From an uncultured Lachnospiraceae bacterium (lineage in GTDB: Bacteria; Bacillota; Clostridia; Lachnospirales; Lachnospiraceae), in NCBI GenBank assembly GCA_947173495.1, contig CAMWFQ010000005.1:124001-188000 (forward strand): DNA of 64,000 nucleotides, written 5' to 3'. A program made the translations under genes and the position numbers. Within the stretch, counting starts at the first letter, position 1. Each line of letters opens with the position of its first letter. This document shows positions 46,784 to 55,088 of this stretch, piece after piece. A model generated the notes under the pieces. That model saw nothing but the letters and a program-made list of their open reading frames with translations, did not search any database and was not told the DNA's origin.

Positions 46784-48196
46784 TTATTTTCTGATTTCTT
46801 CTTCCGGCCCTGAAGACTGACTCTCTTTTTTGTTTTTTTCAGGGAGCTTTGTCACCAGAACACTTTTGATCATCCTGTTTTCCACCTGAAGGATCCTGAA
46901 TTCATATCCTTCTACATTGATAGAAAACTCCTCATCCTCTTCCGGGATCTTATCCATTTTGGAAATCATGAAACCATTGAGAGTCTCAAATTCTTCTTCA
47001 TGAAAAGAAATGTCGAATTTCTCTTCCAGCTCATCAAGAGGGGTGATACCGTCTATGAGATATTCATTGGCATTCTCCGTCTCCTCAATATGCGCTTCAT
47101 CTTCATCATATTCATCCATGATATTTCCTACGATCTCTTCCAGAATATCCTCCATGGCAATCAATCCCCGGGTCTGCCCATATTCATCTACTACCATTAC
47201 CATTTGGGTTTTGGAATGCTGCATGGTCTCAAACAGCGCGTCGATATTCTTGGTTTCCGGAACAAACATCGCTTCCCGCAGAAGTCCCGGAATCTCTCCC
47301 ACCGGCCGGTTCATATCTTCCGGATTTCCCTCTCTCTGGGCACGTACAACATCCCTGAAATGAAGGATCCCCGTAATATTGTCAATATTTTCATCGTAAA
47401 CCGGGAAACGGCTTTTGCTTTCACTGAGCATATAATCCACGGCTTCCTTAAGCGGGGTTGTTTTGTCAATGGCAAGGATATTATTCCGCTGCGTCATGAT
47501 GTCCTGCGCTTCTTTATCGCCAAACTCAAAAATCTTGGTGATCATTTCCGCTTCCGACGCCATAAGCACACCCTGCTCATGCCCTTCATTGACCATATAT
47601 ATAATCTCTTCCTCTGTCAGATCGTCCTTGTCCCTGTCCGCATGAATGCCAAAAATCTGCAGAACCATTCTGGAAGTTACCGATACAAGCCCCGTTATGG
47701 GACTGAGTATTCTTGTAAGATAAAAAATAGGATTAATGCAGGTAAAAGCCCATCCCGTGCAATATTTTGCTCCCAGTTTTTTGGGAATCATCACTCCGAA
47801 GGTCAATAATATGTAAAGCAGCAGAGCGCCCGCCAGAAGAAATGCAGCCCCGGAAAGCAGTCCCGGAGGCAGCGACATATTCTGCATCCATTCTGCCATT
47901 CCTTTTTCCAGCGCGTTCTCCATGGTCTTGCCGAATACTCTTAAAAAAAACGCGCCCATCACCAGATTTACCAAAGTGACTACCAGCTGAACCGTATTGA
48001 TATACTGAGAGGGGCTTACTGCGATTTTATAAAGCCGCTTTCGCTTTTTGCTGTTTTCAGATTCTGTGATCTGATCAGACAGATCTTTGGCATTCAGTCC
48101 TTTTGCCGCCTCACCAAATCCGTAAAAAAGAACGTCAATTAACAGTAATACGAAGAAAATAATGATACTGGCTGTAGGTCCGCCATCATCCTCCAT
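46784..48196 (-). CDS. CNNM/CBS hemolysin family protein (CorC-type)
   Basis: 470 residues: a DUF21/CNNM membrane domain with about four helices (IIIFFVLLLIDVLFYGFGEA to LLYILLTFGVMIPKKLGAKYC), then two CBS domains (QDIMTQRNNILAIDKTTPL; KNIDALFETMQHSKTQMVMVVDEYG) and a C-terminal CorC/HlyC transporter-associated domain (LIDGITPLDELEEKFD). Such proteins are linked to magnesium or other divalent cation efflux; 'hemolysin' is a historic name. The ATG at 48196 follows GGGAG; a longer frame runs into mazF. Promoter at 48234-48262. Confidence 0.9.
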   Translation of the reverse strand: MEDDGGPTASIIIFFVLLLIDVLFYGFGEAAKGLNAKDLSDQITESENSKKRKRLYKIAVSPSQYINTVQLVVTLVNLVMGAFFLRVFGKTMENALEKGMAEWMQNMSLPPGLLSGAAFLLAGALLLYILLTFGVMIPKKLGAKYCTGWAFTCINPIFYLTRILSPITGLVSVTSRMVLQIFGIHADRDKDDLTEEEIIYMVNEGHEQGVLMASEAEMITKIFEFGDKEAQDIMTQRNNILAIDKTTPLKEAVDYMLSESKSRFPVYDENIDNITGILHFRDVVRAQREGNPEDMNRPVGEIPGLLREAMFVPETKNIDALFETMQHSKTQMVMVVDEYGQTRGLIAMEDILEEIVGNIMDEYDEDEAHIEETENANEYLIDGITPLDELEEKFDISFHEEEFETLNGFMISKMDKIPEEDEEFSINVEGYEFRILQVENRMIKSVLVTKLPEKNKKESQSSGPEEEIRK

Positions 48197-48233
48197 GATT
48201 TCATCTCCCTTTTTGCGTAAAATATCAAAATAA

Positions 48234-48262
48234 ACTATACCATTTCCTGTACCTGTCGTCAA
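48234..48262 (-). promoter_or_regulatory. Promoter of the CNNM-yebC transcript, overlapping the mazF stop
   Basis: The minus strand reads TTGACG (48257-48262), 17 bases, then TATAGT (48234-48239), 38 bases before the ATG at 48196. The -35 box lies in the last codons of mazF, so the downstream genes can be expressed independently of alr-mazF. Confidence 0.68.
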
Positions 48263-48618
48263 GACCTGCTCTGTGCGTATGTATCCAGTTCCAGACTGAC
48301 CATGAGAGCACGGTTTACCTCCCTCATAATTGTCCCGTCCAAATGACATACCTTATCCTTGAGGCGCTTTTTGTCTATGGTCCGAAGCTGCTCCAGCAAA
48401 ACCACGGAATCCTTTACCATATCATATCTTCCTGCATTCAGTTCTATATGGGTAGGCAGTTTTGCCTTATTCATTTTTGATGTAATAGCCGCACAAATCA
48501 CGGTCGGACTGTGTTTGTTTCCCACATCGTTCTGTACGATCAGCACCGGACGTATTCCTCCCTGCTCAGAGCCCACTACCGGCCTTAAATCTGCATAATA
48601 AATATCCCCTCTTTTCAA
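48259..48618 (-). CDS. mazF: MazF/NdoA-type endoribonuclease toxin
   Basis: 119 residues matching B. subtilis EndoA closely: KRGDIYYADLRPVVGSEQGG, RPVLIVQNDVGNKHSPTVI, KLPTHIEL and VVLLEQLRTIDKKRL. It cleaves mRNA at a short sequence. The start is a TTG at 48618, seven bases after AAGGGTG; the earlier ATG frame extends into a gene-free stretch. In Bacillus the antitoxin gene ndoAI lies between alr and ndoA. Here the 83-base gap (48619-48701) between alr and this gene is too short to hold one. Confidence 0.92.
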   Translation of the reverse strand: MKRGDIYYADLRPVVGSEQGGIRPVLIVQNDVGNKHSPTVICAAITSKMNKAKLPTHIELNAGRYDMVKDSVVLLEQLRTIDKKRLKDKVCHLDGTIMREVNRALMVSLELDTYAQSRS

Positions 48619-48655
48619 TTCATCACACCCTTCCTTCCAACAGGATATTTCAACA

Positions 48656-48684
48656 TTTGTATGATAGTATAACCGTATTGTCAG
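48656..48684 (-). promoter_or_regulatory. Weak candidate promoter for mazF
   Basis: In the alr-mazF gap the minus strand reads CTGACA (48679-48684), 17 bases, TACAAA (48656-48661). The -35 matches at 5 of 6 and the -10 at 4 of 6. Read-through from alr is an equally good explanation. Confidence 0.32.
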
Positions 48685-48701
48685 AAGGTATTCAGTGCCG
48701 G

Positions 48702-49919
48702 TTAAATATCCCCGAAAGGCAGGCATTCTCCTGCCGAATCATAAATACCGGCTATGCGGCCGCCTTTCAGAACGACCCTGGGCACCCGTTTTCCGATACA
48801 GCAGGCAAACTCATAATTAAATCGTCCGGAAAGCGCTCCAAGCTGCTCCAGGGTAATCTCCTCCTGTCCATCCTGCCCCAGCAGCGTAACTCTGTCGCCC
48901 TCCGCGGCATCCGGAATATCCGTAACATCTACCATAAACTGATCCATACATATCCGGCCCAGCACAGGCGCCTTTTTCCCATGAATCAATACATAACCAC
49001 AGCCGGAAAGACTTCTGGGGTAGCCATCTCCATAGCCTGCCGGTATTGTGGCAATCCGCATACGATCTTCAGCCACAAAACAGCCCCCGTAGCTGACAGC
49101 ATCCCCCGGCCGAATTTCCTTTATATAGATGATCCGGCTGTAAAGCGACATTACCGGGATCAAAGCCGCGCTCCGGCGGCTCACCTGATCAGAAGGCCAA
49201 AGCCCATAGAGGATGATTCCTGCTCTGACAGCATCCATACCCGCCTGAGGCAGTTCAAGAATACCGGCACTGTTGGAACAGTGCTTTATCGGAATATCCC
49301 GTCCTGTCCGCTCCCGGATCCGCTCCAGAAAGTCCTGAAAGATATGGAGCTGTTCCAGGGCAGATGATTTATCTGTCTCATCTGCTCTTGCAAAGTGAGT
49401 AAAGATCCCCTCAACCTCTATCCCACTGGTTCGAAAGGCCTGCTCTACGAAAGCAATCCCTTCCTCATCCGGACGAATACCGATGCGGTTCATTCCTGTG
49501 TCCACCTTGATATGTACCTTTGCCTTTTTGGGGCTTTTTTTCTGTGTGCTGACAGCCGAAAGTTCTTTTAAGGTATCGTCACGAAACACGGTGATCCGTA
49601 TTTCATCTTCTATCATCTGTTCATAGCTGCCGGGAAAAACATAGCCCAGTACAAGGACAGGCTTCCGGATTCCTTTTCTGCGAAGGAAAAACGCCTCCTC
49701 ATCCGTGGCGACTGCAAATCCGGACAGATCATCCAGATTCTCAATCTCCCGGGCAATGGGCAGCGCACCATGACCATAAGCATCTGTTTTTACTACGGCA
49801 ATGATTCCGGTCTTTCCATCAAGCCGGTTTTTTATACATTCCATATTGTTTCTCAGTGCGTCCAGATTGATTTCTGCATAGATTCTCTGGCAATTTTGTG
49901 TGAAAGGGACTTCATTCAT
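48702..49919 (-). CDS. alr: Alanine racemase
   Basis: A 405-residue PLP enzyme making D-alanine for peptidoglycan. The PLP lysine is in AVVKTDAYGHGA (about 43), the catalytic Tyr in the C-terminal half near MSLYSRIIYIKEIRPGD, and RICMDQFMVDVTDIPD is the usual C-terminal signature. It starts immediately after the nnr stop, with no gap, and is followed by mazF, an arrangement common in Firmicutes. Confidence 0.95.
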   Translation of the reverse strand: MNEVPFTQNCQRIYAEINLDALRNNMECIKNRLDGKTGIIAVVKTDAYGHGALPIAREIENLDDLSGFAVATDEEAFFLRRKGIRKPVLVLGYVFPGSYEQMIEDEIRITVFRDDTLKELSAVSTQKKSPKKAKVHIKVDTGMNRIGIRPDEEGIAFVEQAFRTSGIEVEGIFTHFARADETDKSSALEQLHIFQDFLERIRERTGRDIPIKHCSNSAGILELPQAGMDAVRAGIILYGLWPSDQVSRRSAALIPVMSLYSRIIYIKEIRPGDAVSYGGCFVAEDRMRIATIPAGYGDGYPRSLSGCGYVLIHGKKAPVLGRICMDQFMVDVTDIPDAAEGDRVTLLGQDGQEEITLEQLGALSGRFNYEFACCIGKRVPRVVLKGGRIAGIYDSAGECLPFGDI

Positions 49920-51479
49920 TTATGTGTTCTCCTGAATCATTCTGATTCCTGTATTTGCAGTTTTCCGGTCTCTCAGCACGGCAGGAATCGCCTCCGTGAT
50001 ATCTCCGGCCAGCATTCCGTAGCGTCCCTTCAGGCGGGAAGCCCTTTCTCCGGCCAGCCCGTGAAGATATACGCCCAGACATGCCGCCTCAAACCCATCC
50101 ATTCCCTGGGCCAGAAGGGCACCCATAATTCCGGCAAGAACATCTCCGCTGCCGGCGCAGGCCATACCATCATTCCCTGAAGTATTGATATATTGCAGCT
50201 CGCGTCCGTTCTCCACTACGAATGTGACGGCGTCCTTGGCTGCGATGATACATTTCAGCTCCCCGGCCAGTCTCAGAATAAGCGTCTCTCTGTCTCTCTG
50301 ATATTCCGCCATATCTGTTTGTAAAAGGCGGACCAGCTCTCCGGGATGAGGCGTCAGAATCAGGGAACCTTTCGGGCGGTGGGATGCAAGCTCTCTCAGG
50401 ATGAGATCCGCTGCCAGCAAATTTAATCCGTCCGCGTCCAATACCACAGGACACCGCTCTTCTTCCAATGCTTTTTTTATCAGGAAACGTGCGTTTTCCC
50501 CGGTTCCCATTCCCGGCCCCGCTACGATTACATCCGCCCATGCAAGAGATTTTCTGACCTCTTCTGCCCGAGGCATCTCTTCATAGGTATAGAGCATAGC
50601 TTCCGGAAGCGCCTGGTGGAGCACCTGACGGTTACAGGAGGGTGTGATGATCTTCAGCATTCCGGCCCCGGTTCGAAGAATCCCCCTTCCGCATAAAAGG
50701 CAGGCCCCGCACAGATCATGACTCCCCGCCAGAAGCAGGACCTTTCCGAAGGTTCCCTTGTTTCCATCAGGAACGCGTTCGGGAAGAAGCGCCTGAACAT
50801 CCTTTTCTTCGTAATAAAATGCCGATGGCGGATTCTTCGAAAAAGACTGCTCTGTAATACCAATATCCTGAAGGCTCAGTTCACCACAATATTCTCTTCC
50901 GGGATACAAAAGATGCCCTCTTTTGGCAAATGCAAATGTTACGGTCAGGTCAGCCCGGACGGCGCACCCCAGAATTTTTCCGGTATCTGCGCAGATACCG
51001 GAGGGAATATCCACACTGCATACAAAAGAGCCCGTTTCATGCCATTCATGAATCCTTTCTATGGTTTTCCGGTAGTTTCCTGTGACCTCTCTGGATAAGC
51101 CTACGCCGAAAAGAGCATCTATTACAATATCATATTCCGCATCTTCCAAATTGCGCTGTATGGTAAAACCTGAATTTTGAAGGATCATCAGCTGGCTTTT
51201 TGTCTCTGTGGTCATTTTTTCAGGATTTCCTTCTATATAAAAAGAGACACGAGTCCCCCTGCCGGCAAGGATACGGCCGATCGCCAGCCCGTCTCCGCCA
51301 TTGTTTCCGGTTCCCGCAACAATAAGTACTTTTCCTGAGAGGTCGCCTATATGACTTTCCAGAGCCAGTACAACCGCCATAGCGGCCCTTTCCATAAGCA
51401 CCATGGACGGAATCCCGATCCTGTCCATGGTATCCATATCACAGCTCTTCATTTCACCCGACTTCAATACATATTTCAT
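49920..51479 (-). CDS. nnr: Bifunctional NAD(P)H-hydrate repair enzyme (epimerase and dehydratase)
   Basis: 519 residues: an N-terminal YjeF epimerase domain (VLIVAGTGNNGGDGLAIGRI, about 51-70; VIDALFGVGLSREV) and a C-terminal ADP/ATP-dependent dehydratase of ribokinase fold (GTFGKVLLLAGSHD, PVVLDADGLNLLA, GSLILTPHPGEL and NTSGNDGMACAGSGDVLAG). It repairs hydrated NADH and NADPH. GAGG precedes the ATG. The 196-base leader holds the hairpin elements at 51517-51665. Confidence 0.94.
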   Translation of the reverse strand: MKYVLKSGEMKSCDMDTMDRIGIPSMVLMERAAMAVVLALESHIGDLSGKVLIVAGTGNNGGDGLAIGRILAGRGTRVSFYIEGNPEKMTTETKSQLMILQNSGFTIQRNLEDAEYDIVIDALFGVGLSREVTGNYRKTIERIHEWHETGSFVCSVDIPSGICADTGKILGCAVRADLTVTFAFAKRGHLLYPGREYCGELSLQDIGITEQSFSKNPPSAFYYEEKDVQALLPERVPDGNKGTFGKVLLLAGSHDLCGACLLCGRGILRTGAGMLKIITPSCNRQVLHQALPEAMLYTYEEMPRAEEVRKSLAWADVIVAGPGMGTGENARFLIKKALEEERCPVVLDADGLNLLAADLILRELASHRPKGSLILTPHPGELVRLLQTDMAEYQRDRETLILRLAGELKCIIAAKDAVTFVVENGRELQYINTSGNDGMACAGSGDVLAGIMGALLAQGMDGFEAACLGVYLHGLAGERASRLKGRYGMLAGDITEAIPAVLRDRKTANTGIRMIQENT

Positions 51480-51516
51480 TTTCTACCTCATGCTGCTTCA
51501 ACAGCTGTTTTCCTCT

Positions 51517-51610
51517 TTGCGGGCCTGCATTAATCTCGAGCAGGGATGCCCTCTTCCCTGCTCGCGCGCGGCCCGCAACTGCGTCAGCAGCTAACTTCCG
51601 CTTGCGGGCC
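51517..51610. repeat. Paired-hairpin element in the nnr leader, with a repeated stem arm
   Basis: CGAGCAGGGA/TCCCTGCTCG (51537-51564) is followed by GGCCCGCAA (51570-51578) / TTGCGGGCC (51602-51610). A second copy of TTGCGGGCC lies at 51517-51525. The central GGCCCGCAA can thus pair on either side, but not both. The architecture copies that at 34646-34725, with changed bases on both sides of each stem. Confidence 0.68.
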
Positions 51611-51614
51611 TGCG

Positions 51615-51665
51615 CATAAATCAGATGCGTCACACCCTGAACGGTCATGACGCATCTGATTTATG
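51615..51665 (-). terminator. Long hairpin after the coiled-coil protein gene
   Basis: CATAAATCAGATGCGTCA and its exact reverse complement form an 18-bp stem with a 15-base loop, 11 bases after the stop of the 51676-52329 gene. The minus strand continues CGCAGGCC into the next hairpin. A classic T-run is partly inside the stem end (GATTTATG), so termination is likely but not certain. Confidence 0.6.
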
Positions 51666-51675
51666 TAAAAGCCTC

Positions 51676-52329
51676 TTACGCTTCTTCTCCACGGGCTTTT
51701 TCCCCATCTTTCTTTTCATATTCCATATCAAATATATTGATCACATCTGCGCCGAAAATATCATGCATATACGAATACAGAGCCTGATTCATCTGCTCCA
51801 TGTCCTGCTTCAGGATCAGCTTTTCTTTCAGCTCGGTCCGGACCTGCGAAACCCATTGGGAAATTTCATCGATTTTCCTGCGGTTGCTCTGAAGCTGGTT
51901 ATAACAGATCTCCATAGTAGCAAGCATCAGCTCCGTATTGACCTTATCAATTTCCATGGGAAGTGAAATCAGATCATCCTCACAGTCCTTCAGCTTTTCA
52001 TTACATTCTCCGATCAGGCGTTTGTTTTCATCAGCCTTTTTCCATGCCTTTTCGTTATTTCCCGATGAGGAAAGGCTGGCATTATCCATGATTTCCTGCA
52101 TCAGACGTTTTTTCAGATGCCTGACCTCTTTCATTTCCGTATTAGCTTTGCCCTGCTGCTTGAGAAGCTCGTTTAATTTTTCTTCCAGACGCCTGATCCG
52201 CTTATCGGCTTTTGCCTGCGTGAAAAGTTGATGCCACTTCCCATCCAGCGTAAGAATCGGGATCTTTTTGCCTTTCAGAGCAGGTCTGAATTTGTCGTCT
52301 GTTCTCGATATCCCTTTGTCTGTGCGCAT
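51676..52329 (-). CDS. Coiled-coil protein of unknown function
   Basis: 217 residues. After about 30 polar residues (opening MRTDKGISRTDDKFRPAL) the protein is almost entirely helical with heptad patterns (ADKRIRRLEEKLNELLKQQ, EVRHLKKRLMQEI, NKRLIGECNEKLKDCEDDL). It has no signal or membrane segment. Homologues occur next to rex in Lachnospiraceae as hypothetical proteins. It lies three bases after the rex stop, so it is co-transcribed with rex. Confidence 0.7.
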   Translation of the reverse strand: MRTDKGISRTDDKFRPALKGKKIPILTLDGKWHQLFTQAKADKRIRRLEEKLNELLKQQGKANTEMKEVRHLKKRLMQEIMDNASLSSSGNNEKAWKKADENKRLIGECNEKLKDCEDDLISLPMEIDKVNTELMLATMEICYNQLQSNRRKIDEISQWVSQVRTELKEKLILKQDMEQMNQALYSYMHDIFGADVINIFDMEYEKKDGEKARGEEA

Positions 52330-52332
52330 TGT

Positions 52333-52971
52333 TTAAGTCTCCTGCTCAAATCTGTTGATATTATAAGTCAGTTTCATCAGGCTGTCCGAGAGATGGACAT
52401 TTTCCACCTGTATGCCCGGCGGAACATTCAGATCCACATGTGCAAAATTCCAGATTCCCCGTATTCCGTTCTGAACCAGCTTTTCCGCAACCGAAACTGC
52501 TCCGGCCTTTGGAATCGTAAGCACCGCAATATCAATCTCGTTTTCCCTTACAAAGGCTTCCATCTCTTCCATGGGCCGTACCTGCATATCACGGATCTTC
52601 TTTCCATAAAGAGCCGGGTTCGAATCAAACATCCCTTTAAACAAAAAACCTCTTCTCTCAAAATTCATATAATTGGCCAGCGCCTGTCCCAGATTCCCGG
52701 CTCCCACAATAATCAGATGATGAAGCTTATCCAGTCCGAGGATCTTTCCAATCTCCTCATAAAGATATTCTACCTTATAGCCATACCCCTGCTGTCCGAA
52801 TCCGCCGAAATTGTTAAAGTCCTGGCGTATCTGAGAAGCTGTAACCTTCATAATATCACTGAGCTCCTGGGAAGAGATACGCTCGATACCTTCATCCCTG
52901 AGCTCCCCCAGATATCTGAAATACCTTGGGAGCCGCGCAATCACAGCCTGTGAAATTTCTTTATTGTCCAA
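52333..52971 (-). CDS. rex: Redox-sensing transcriptional repressor Rex
   Basis: This 212-residue repressor senses the NADH/NAD+ ratio. It has an N-terminal winged helix (IARLPRYFRYLGELRDEGIE, ISSQELSDIMKVTASQIRQD), a Rossmann fold (LIIVGAGNLGQALANYMNF, about 86) and VDLNVPPGIQVENVHLSDSL near the domain-swapped C-terminal helix. Rex normally controls fermentation and NADH-reoxidation genes. Its promoter overlaps the palindrome 53046-53065, which has Rex-like spacing. Confidence 0.95.
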   Translation of the reverse strand: MDNKEISQAVIARLPRYFRYLGELRDEGIERISSQELSDIMKVTASQIRQDFNNFGGFGQQGYGYKVEYLYEEIGKILGLDKLHHLIIVGAGNLGQALANYMNFERRGFLFKGMFDSNPALYGKKIRDMQVRPMEEMEAFVRENEIDIAVLTIPKAGAVSVAEKLVQNGIRGIWNFAHVDLNVPPGIQVENVHLSDSLMKLTYNINRFEQET

Positions 52972-53024
52972 TGAAACTTCCCCCTGTTGCCGTATCTGTG
53001 TTACTTGTTTTTCATCTCATAAAT

Positions 53025-53053
53025 AATATATAACACTGTTAAAATAATGTCAA
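53025..53053 (-). promoter_or_regulatory. Promoter of rex
   Basis: The minus strand reads TTGACA (53048-53053), 17 bases, TATATT (53025-53030), 54 bases before the rex start. Its -35 box is the left half of the palindrome at 53046-53065. Confidence 0.75.
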
Positions 53054-53065
53054 TTCATTGACATT
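53046..53065. promoter_or_regulatory. Palindrome between the rex and ABC-F promoters, candidate Rex operator
   Basis: AATGTCAAT-TC-ATTGACATT has perfect 9-bp arms. Its two TTGACA hexamers are the -35 boxes of both divergent promoters. The reading (T/A)TGTcAA-N4-TTgACA(A/T) keeps the 7-4-7 spacing of the clostridial Rex consensus TTGTTAA-N4-TTAACAA, with T-to-C changes in both halves. Either chance facing of two -35 boxes or a Rex operator explains it. Confidence 0.55.
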
Positions 53066-53086
53066 CTCTTTTATCAAATGTAAACT
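53058..53086 (+). promoter_or_regulatory. Promoter of the ABC-F gene
   Basis: The plus strand reads TTGACA (53058-53063), 17 bases, TAAACT (53081-53086), 28 bases before the ATG at 53114, which is preceded by GAGGTGGAG. The -35 box is the right half of the 53046-53065 palindrome. Confidence 0.7.
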
Positions 53087-53113
53087 AAGGATATTATCAG
53101 AGGTGGAGTTGTT

Positions 53114-55066
53114 ATGATTTTATCATGTCAGAATATATCAAAATCTTTTAATGAAAAGGCGGTATTGCAAAATGTGTCTTTTCATATGGAGGATCATGAA
53201 AAGGCGGCGATCGTAGGAATCAATGGCGCCGGCAAAACGACCCTTCTGCGAATCATTATAGGAGAGCTCTCTCCTGACGAGGGTGTTGTTGCGCTTTCCA
53301 AAGGAAGGAGCTTTGGTTATCTTGCCCAAAATCAGGATGTAGACAGTGAAAATTCTCTTTATGAGGAACTTTTGTCTGCAAAGGCGGCTCTCATTGCCCT
53401 GGAAGCAAAAATACGGGAGACAGAACACGCCATGAAGCATGCTGCAGGCAGAGAGCTGGACAGCCTGCTGGAATCCTATTCCCGTATGACGCACTCTTTT
53501 GAAATTTCGGGAGGATATTCCTATAAAAGTGAAATCACCGGTGTACTCAAGGGCCTTGGCTTTACCGAGGAAGAATTTAATAAAAAAATCCGTACCCTTT
53601 CCGGAGGACAGAAGACCCGTGCCGCTCTGGGACGTCTCCTCCTTCTCAAACCGGATCTGATCATTTTGGATGAGCCTACCAACCATCTGGATTTAAATTC
53701 AATTGCCTGGCTGGAGACCTATCTCTCAAATTATAAAGGCGCTGTGCTGTTGGTCTCTCATGACCGCTATTTTCTGGATAAAATCGCCGGCAAGATCGTT
53801 GAGATCGATCAGACACGGGCGCTCTCCTTTATTGGAAATTATTCGGATTATGCCGTAAAAAAAGAGCAGCTGCGCACTGCCCGTCTGAATGCCTACCTAA
53901 AACAGCAGCAGGAGATCAAACACCAGGAAGCCGTCATAGAAAAGCTGAAATCGTTTAACCGGGAAAAATCTATCAAGCGTGCGGAAAGCCGTGAAAAAAT
54001 GCTGAGTAAAATAGAAGTTCTGGAAAAACCCACTCAGGCGGATACCGATATCCATATGTCTCTGACACCCCGATGCATCAGCGGCAACGATGTGCTGCAT
54101 ATAGAAGGACTCTCCAAAGCCTTTGGCACGCAGCAGCTGTTCAGCGACCTTCAGATTGATTTAAAGCGGGGGGAACATGTAGCGCTCATTGGAGACAACG
54201 GCACTGGTAAAACCACCCTCTTAAAGATCATCAACGGTCTTCTGGATGCAGATCAGGGAACAATTACGCTGGGTACGAATGTGCAGACCGGCTATTATGA
54301 CCAGGAGCATCATGTACTTCACATGGACAAAACCCTGTTCGAGGAGATATCCGATGCCTATCCTTATCTGAACAACACGGAAATCCGGAATACGCTTGCC
54401 GCGTTCCTGTTCACAGGAGATGATGTTTTTAAGCGCGTCGGCGATCTGAGCGGTGGTGAACGCGGCCGTCTCTCGCTGGCGAAGCTGATGCTCTCGGAAT
54501 CCAATTTCCTGATGTTGGACGAACCTACCAATCATCTGGATATCACCTCCAAGGAAATTCTGGAAGATGCGATAAATGCTTATCAGGGAACGCTGCTCTA
54601 TGTGTCTCATGACCGATACTTTATCAACCGGACAGCCGGCAGAATCCTGGAACTGACCGGAAATACACTGATCGGCTATCTGGGCAACTATGATTATTAC
54701 CTTGAAAAGAAAGATGCGCTGTCACAGTCCGCTCATCTCTCCGGCTCTGCCCGCCCGGCAGAGAAATCTGTTTCTGTGGGGGGCAGCAGGCCGGAAGAAG
54801 ACTCCTTATCAGAGAGCAAGCTGGACTGGCAGGCCAGAAAGGAAGAACAGGCCAGGGCCAGAAAAAGAGAAAACGATCTGAAAAAGTGCGAAGCCTCTAT
54901 TACCGATGCCGAAACCAGGCTGAAGGAACTGGAGGATATTATGGCGCTGCCTGAAACTGCAACCAATGCCTCAAAGCTTCAAAAGCTGGCAGCGGAACAG
55001 GAAGAAATAAATACCCGGCTTCTCGCGCTGTATGAACAGTGGGAAGCATTGGCGGATAATGGGTAA
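53114..55066 (+). CDS. ABC-F family ATPase (YdiF-like)
   Basis: 650 residues with two ABC domains and no membrane part: first Walker A GINGAGKTTLL (about 35), signature LSGGQKTRAALG and Walker B LIILDEPTNHLD; second Walker A GDNGTGKTTLL (about 361), signature LSGGERGRLSLA and LDEPTNHLDIT. The charged interdomain linker (about 245-310) and a C-terminal coiled coil (about 560-650) match YdiF-type translation factors, which work on the ribosome. Some ABC-F proteins protect ribosomes from antibiotics, but nothing here indicates that. Confidence 0.92.
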   Translation: MILSCQNISKSFNEKAVLQNVSFHMEDHEKAAIVGINGAGKTTLLRIIIGELSPDEGVVALSKGRSFGYLAQNQDVDSENSLYEELLSAKAALIALEAKIRETEHAMKHAAGRELDSLLESYSRMTHSFEISGGYSYKSEITGVLKGLGFTEEEFNKKIRTLSGGQKTRAALGRLLLLKPDLIILDEPTNHLDLNSIAWLETYLSNYKGAVLLVSHDRYFLDKIAGKIVEIDQTRALSFIGNYSDYAVKKEQLRTARLNAYLKQQQEIKHQEAVIEKLKSFNREKSIKRAESREKMLSKIEVLEKPTQADTDIHMSLTPRCISGNDVLHIEGLSKAFGTQQLFSDLQIDLKRGEHVALIGDNGTGKTTLLKIINGLLDADQGTITLGTNVQTGYYDQEHHVLHMDKTLFEEISDAYPYLNNTEIRNTLAAFLFTGDDVFKRVGDLSGGERGRLSLAKLMLSESNFLMLDEPTNHLDITSKEILEDAINAYQGTLLYVSHDRYFINRTAGRILELTGNTLIGYLGNYDYYLEKKDALSQSAHLSGSARPAEKSVSVGGSRPEEDSLSESKLDWQARKEEQARARKRENDLKKCEASITDAETRLKELEDIMALPETATNASKLQKLAAEQEEINTRLLALYEQWEALADNG

Positions 55067-55088
55067 CAGAAAGCCAGGTACTTTAATC

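Noticed and set aside
55067-55088. Bidirectional terminator between the ABC-F gene and icd
   Set aside because: The 22-base convergent gap contains no inverted repeat long enough to support it.
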